NCBI GenBank assembly: GCA_018242045.1
Contig: JAFECR010000029.1
Coordinates: 29,371 to 87,251, forward strand
From: Pseudomonadota bacterium
GTDB lineage: Bacteria; Pseudomonadota; Gammaproteobacteria; Berkiellales; Berkiellaceae
Direction of reading: 5' to 3'
Length of the DNA: 57,881 nucleotides
The position numbers were made by a program, and so were the translations under genes. Below the pieces are notes generated by a model. It worked only from the letters and a program-made list of their open reading frames with translations. It was not told the origin of the DNA and searched no databases. Shown in pieces: positions 55,575-57,881 of this stretch (the first letter of the stretch is position 1; each line of letters begins with the position of its first letter).

Positions 55575-57263
55575 TTAGTGCCTTGGTCTTATAGTAAAAT
55601 TCTTTTTAATTGACTCAAATACTTCTTCTTTAGCCTTCCTGCGAGCCTCACCTTTAAGCCATGCAATATTCTGACAAGTGTTATGTTTGAATATTTTAAA
55701 TTGAATCAATTGTCCACGAGAAGATATCTTGTTTTCATGAACTTGTAAATCTTGGATAAAAGCTTTACCGGTTGAAGTGGTAAAATTTTTTGTTACCGAA
55801 TAAAATGATTTGTCATAGGATTTTTTATATTGATAAAGTCTGAGTTCACAGTATAGGAGACGAAATATATGGGCAATTTTATTTAAGATTAGCGTTGCGG
55901 CTAAACCTGTTAGTATTGACACCACCATCAAAGCTGTTTTTGTCGTAGACAGAGTAATGCCTACCTTAAATAATAAAGCTGCGATAGAAGAAAAACCGCC
56001 ACATAATGCAACAATTAAAGTTGTAATGGTAAAGCATCCCAACAATGCTAATTTAAACCTCAAGAAGTGGTGCAAAGGCGCTGGGAACGCTTGCATATTA
56101 AGTGTTTCGGTAACCCAAGACACACCAAATTTTCTTTTTAAGCTGTTAGGAATATCGGTAAGAAAATTTGCTTTACATTGTATAGAGCGTAGATTCTGAC
56201 AATTACCAAGAGACTCAGGTAAAGCCTGCAATAAGTTGAAGTCGCAAGTTAGATGCCCTGCAAGAGATTTCGGCAAGGTATATAGGTGGTTATTGCTGCA
56301 ATTTAGCCACAATGACAGACACTTACCAAGTGATTCAGGTAGAGTCAGCAAATGGTTGAAATTGCAATCTAGTTCTCCTAATGCTTCGCAATTACCAATT
56401 GATTCTGGTAATCCTTTTAGCTCATTGAATCCACAGCGTAGTCTGCGTAGTTTTTTACAATTGCCAAGAGTTTCAGGTAAATTACGCAGTTGATTACGAT
56501 CACAACAGAGCTCTTGTAACTCCTGGCAATTACCTAAAGAATTTGGCAATGTTTGAAGCCTGTTGCTAGAACAATATATCTGTTCTAACGCCTTGCAATC
56601 ACCAATAGACTCTGGCAGATTTTTTAAATCTGTATGTGAACAATATAGCAATCGTAATGCTTTGCAAATACCAAGTTGTTTTGGCAGGGTTTTGAGCATA
56701 TAAGCTTCACACCATATCTTTTCTACAGTTTGCCAATAATTTTGATATTTTTCATTGATAAATAGCCTATCTGGAAATCGTGTTATGTATTTGGAACAAT
56801 GTAGCTTTGTGCTGTTAACATTAATGCAACTAACAATCAATGCTTCATTTAAACGCTCAAGGGCATGATGCCTGTTTTCTAATGCTGTAAGGTTAATGTT
56901 GTGTTTGCAAGCATCGTTATTTTGTTCTACTAAATAGGTTATTTCTTTAAGAACGTCTGGGTTAGATGGTAGTTTGTTCGCTTTTTCTAAAAAATGCTTT
57001 ATCTCCTCTTCTTGCTCCTTTGCAATGCGTTTAAATTCACTTTTAAATTGCACAAAGCACCAATCCTCACTTGAATTCTCAGGAGATACTGCACTAACCG
57101 TATTATCAAGTGCTTTAAGGCGTTTTAAGTAGGGTATAACGATTGTATTTGATGTGGACGCTTCATTGAATATCTTACAGGTGGCTCGCAATGCAAAAGC
57201 CTCTTCTTGTGAGAGAAAAGTGAAGATTTTACTAATAGGATCTTTACTTAAATAATTAAGCAT
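55575..57263 (-). CDS. F-box-like, leucine-rich-repeat membrane protein, candidate effector
   Basis: A 562-residue eukaryotic-like protein. Residues 3-36 (LNYLSKDPISKIFTFLSQEEAFALRATCKIFNEA) fit the F-box pattern, which in eukaryotes recruits SCF ubiquitin ligase. A helical region follows (40-150), then seven to nine leucine-rich repeats at about 185-390 with unit LPESIGNCKxLxxLxCxxNxL (for example ALEQIYCSSNRLQTLPNSLGNC). Two hydrophobic segments near 405-460 (LALLGCFTITTLIVALCGGFSSIAALLF, ALMVVSILTGLAATLIL) may anchor it to a membrane. The basic tail is soluble. ATG 57263 and TTG 57269 are both possible; no ribosome site is obvious. F-box plus LRR fits Legionella effectors that capture host ubiquitin ligase; secretion is unproven. 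Confidence 0.8.
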   Translation of the reverse strand: MLNYLSKDPISKIFTFLSQEEAFALRATCKIFNEASTSNTIVIPYLKRLKALDNTVSAVSPENSSEDWCFVQFKSEFKRIAKEQEEEIKHFLEKANKLPSNPDVLKEITYLVEQNNDACKHNINLTALENRHHALERLNEALIVSCINVNSTKLHCSKYITRFPDRLFINEKYQNYWQTVEKIWCEAYMLKTLPKQLGICKALRLLYCSHTDLKNLPESIGDCKALEQIYCSSNRLQTLPNSLGNCQELQELCCDRNQLRNLPETLGNCKKLRRLRCGFNELKGLPESIGNCEALGELDCNFNHLLTLPESLGKCLSLWLNCSNNHLYTLPKSLAGHLTCDFNLLQALPESLGNCQNLRSIQCKANFLTDIPNSLKRKFGVSWVTETLNMQAFPAPLHHFLRFKLALLGCFTITTLIVALCGGFSSIAALLFKVGITLSTTKTALMVVSILTGLAATLILNKIAHIFRLLYCELRLYQYKKSYDKSFYSVTKNFTTSTGKAFIQDLQVHENKISSRGQLIQFKIFKHNTCQNIAWLKGEARRKAKEEVFESIKKNFTIRPRH

Positions 57264-57442
57264 AAGCAATTACGGCACAAATATAGTTAAGAAGATTAAC
57301 ATTATATCAACCATTACATAATGGATCAAATGCATATGCGGTCCAAAAGTTTCGAACTAAAGTCTAGCCTATTGTTAATTCCAGGTTGTATTCCACATTT
57401 GCTGAAATAAACATTATCGCAGCGATAATGTTTTGTTAGCCG

Positions 57443-57661
57443 TCAGACTCTTGCATTAGCATAGCCGTTTTCAAATATATTATTTGGAATCTTTATTATA
57501 TTGATGTGATGTTCATTTGATTTATTAATGGCGATACAGCAAAACAAAAAATCATGAGAGATATTCAATTTTATTGCTGATTGCGTATATAGCAGCCCTT
57601 GTTTTGTGGTTGATAGGCAGAGCTGCTGAAAATAAATTTCTTCATAAAGATTTTCAAGCAA
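57443..57661 (-). pseudogene. Decayed, internally deleted copy of the 527-residue protein gene
   Basis: A 72-codon remnant. Its last 28 residues, INKSNEHHINIIKIPNNIF..., match INKSNVYHINITKIPNNIF... of the protein at 52494-54077. At DNA level, about 80 bases at 57450-57530 align with 52720-52800 with few changes. The preceding residues (IYFQQLCLSTTKQGLLYTQ) are weakly like FYGSALLTTKGIAYTKN near residue 127 of the same protein, which would mean a large internal deletion. No start codon or ribosome site of its own. Points to a former paralog. Confidence 0.7.
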
Positions 57662-57789
57662 ATACTTCCAAAAAAAGAACTTTATCTTACTTAACTTTGG
57701 GGAAGCAAGTATTGAAACATGCTATTGAAAAATAAAGGGAGAGGATATCCGTAATGCTATTGAGGAAGTCGCTTATTTGCAAACAGCCT

Positions 57790-57821
57790 ATTAAAATGAA
57801 AACCGCGCATAAAGCGCGGTT
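57790..57821 (-). terminator. Leftward terminator
   Basis: AACCGCGC (57801-57808) and GCGCGGTT (57814-57821), perfect 8-bp stem, loop of five. Read on the minus strand it is followed by TTCATTTTAATAGG. It would end a transcript entering from beyond the right edge. Confidence 0.55.
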
Positions 57822-57861
57822 CGTAGGGAACGAGACAATTTTGTGGGGATCCCTCAGAATA

Positions 57862-57881
57862 TATACTCGATCCACTTTAAA
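57862..57881. repeat. Family B repeat, left end cut by window end
   Basis: TATACTCGATCCACTTTAAA is the left terminus of the family B element (compare 38796 onward). The rest lies beyond the window. Confidence 0.75.

Larger units (their letters stand above)
57264..57881. other. Terminal intergenic region with gene remnant and repeat end
   Basis: 618 bases without an intact gene. It holds a decayed piece of the 527-residue protein gene (57443-57661), a hairpin terminator reading leftward (57790-57821) and the left end of a family B repeat (57862-57881). An open frame at 57687-57875 is low in plausibility and overlaps these signals. Confidence 0.6.

Noticed and set aside
57687..57875. Open frame of 62 codons near the right edge, minus strand
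   Set aside because: It overlaps the terminator hairpin and the family B repeat end, has no ribosome site and no recognisable domain.
49860..57881. Prophage or integrative element around the integrase
   Set aside because: No capsid, tail, lysis, conjugation or repressor gene and no attachment repeat were seen; the recombinase alone is not enough.
1..57881. CRISPR array, tRNA or rRNA genes
   Set aside because: No regularly spaced direct repeats, no tRNA cloverleaf and no rRNA segments were noticed on either strand by eye.

Overview
The window is AT-rich DNA from a gammaproteobacterium. Three things point to the order Legionellales, most likely an amoeba- or host-associated intracellular bacterium: a Com1/DsbA-like secreted oxidoreductase, a gammaproteobacterial thrA-thrB-thrC operon with a fused aspartokinase/homoserine dehydrogenase, and many large eukaryotic-like proteins (ankyrin, F-box plus LRR, Sel1, patatin, long coiled coils). 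A Berkiella- or Legionella-like genome would fit. This is inference from gene content; no rRNA or tRNA gene is present to confirm it.

Layout. 0-7.2 kb: a YfiR-like periplasmic protein, an aldehyde dehydrogenase, an MbfA-like ferritin/VIT iron exporter, pncC, a methyltransferase, a winged-helix-like unknown, a divergent peptide deformylase, a HAD phosphatase, and a 73-residue peptide with a double-glycine (bacteriocin-type) leader. 7.2-16.5 kb: a small DUF4389 membrane protein, then a complete tripartite RND pump operon (adaptor, two tandem MdtB/MdtC-like pumps, NodT-type outer-membrane lipoprotein). 16.5-28 kb: DsbA/Com1-like protein, L,D-transpeptidase, ALDH3-type dehydrogenase, Cys-rich secreted repeat protein, DUF885 peptidase-like protein, a large ankyrin protein, pdxJ, a GAF-GGEEF diguanylate cyclase and an SDF-family symporter. 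28-34.5 kb: thrABC and an orphan umuC. 34.5-41 kb: three effector-like proteins. 41-49.4 kb: a signalling block with a TetR regulator, a kinase-receiver-kinase hybrid sensor, a patatin phospholipase and a REC-GAF-PAS-GAF regulator without an output domain. 49.4-57.9 kb: accessory genes, namely a tyrosine recombinase, unknown membrane and cytosolic proteins, a Csp-type copper-binding protein, and an F-box/LRR/membrane protein. Decayed gene copies lie among them.

Two families of short inverted-repeat (MITE-like) elements are scattered through the intergenic gaps. Family A has ends like ATACTC...CCAGTTTGAAT. Family B has ends like TACTCGATCCACTTTAAA and a core palindrome containing CCGTCATTGCGAG and GCAATCCAG. 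The window begins inside the right half of a family B element and ends inside the left end of another, so it is probably a contig bounded by unresolved repeats.

The most interesting leads are: the double-glycine peptide, whose promoter is framed by a perfect inverted repeat; a possible CE-clan cysteine protease or acetyltransferase domain in the ankyrin protein; a possible ADP-ribosyltransferase-like protein with a decayed second copy; the F-box/LRR/membrane protein; and operator-like palindromes upstream of umuC and of the tetR gene. Functions rest on motif recognition by eye; no database search was run.
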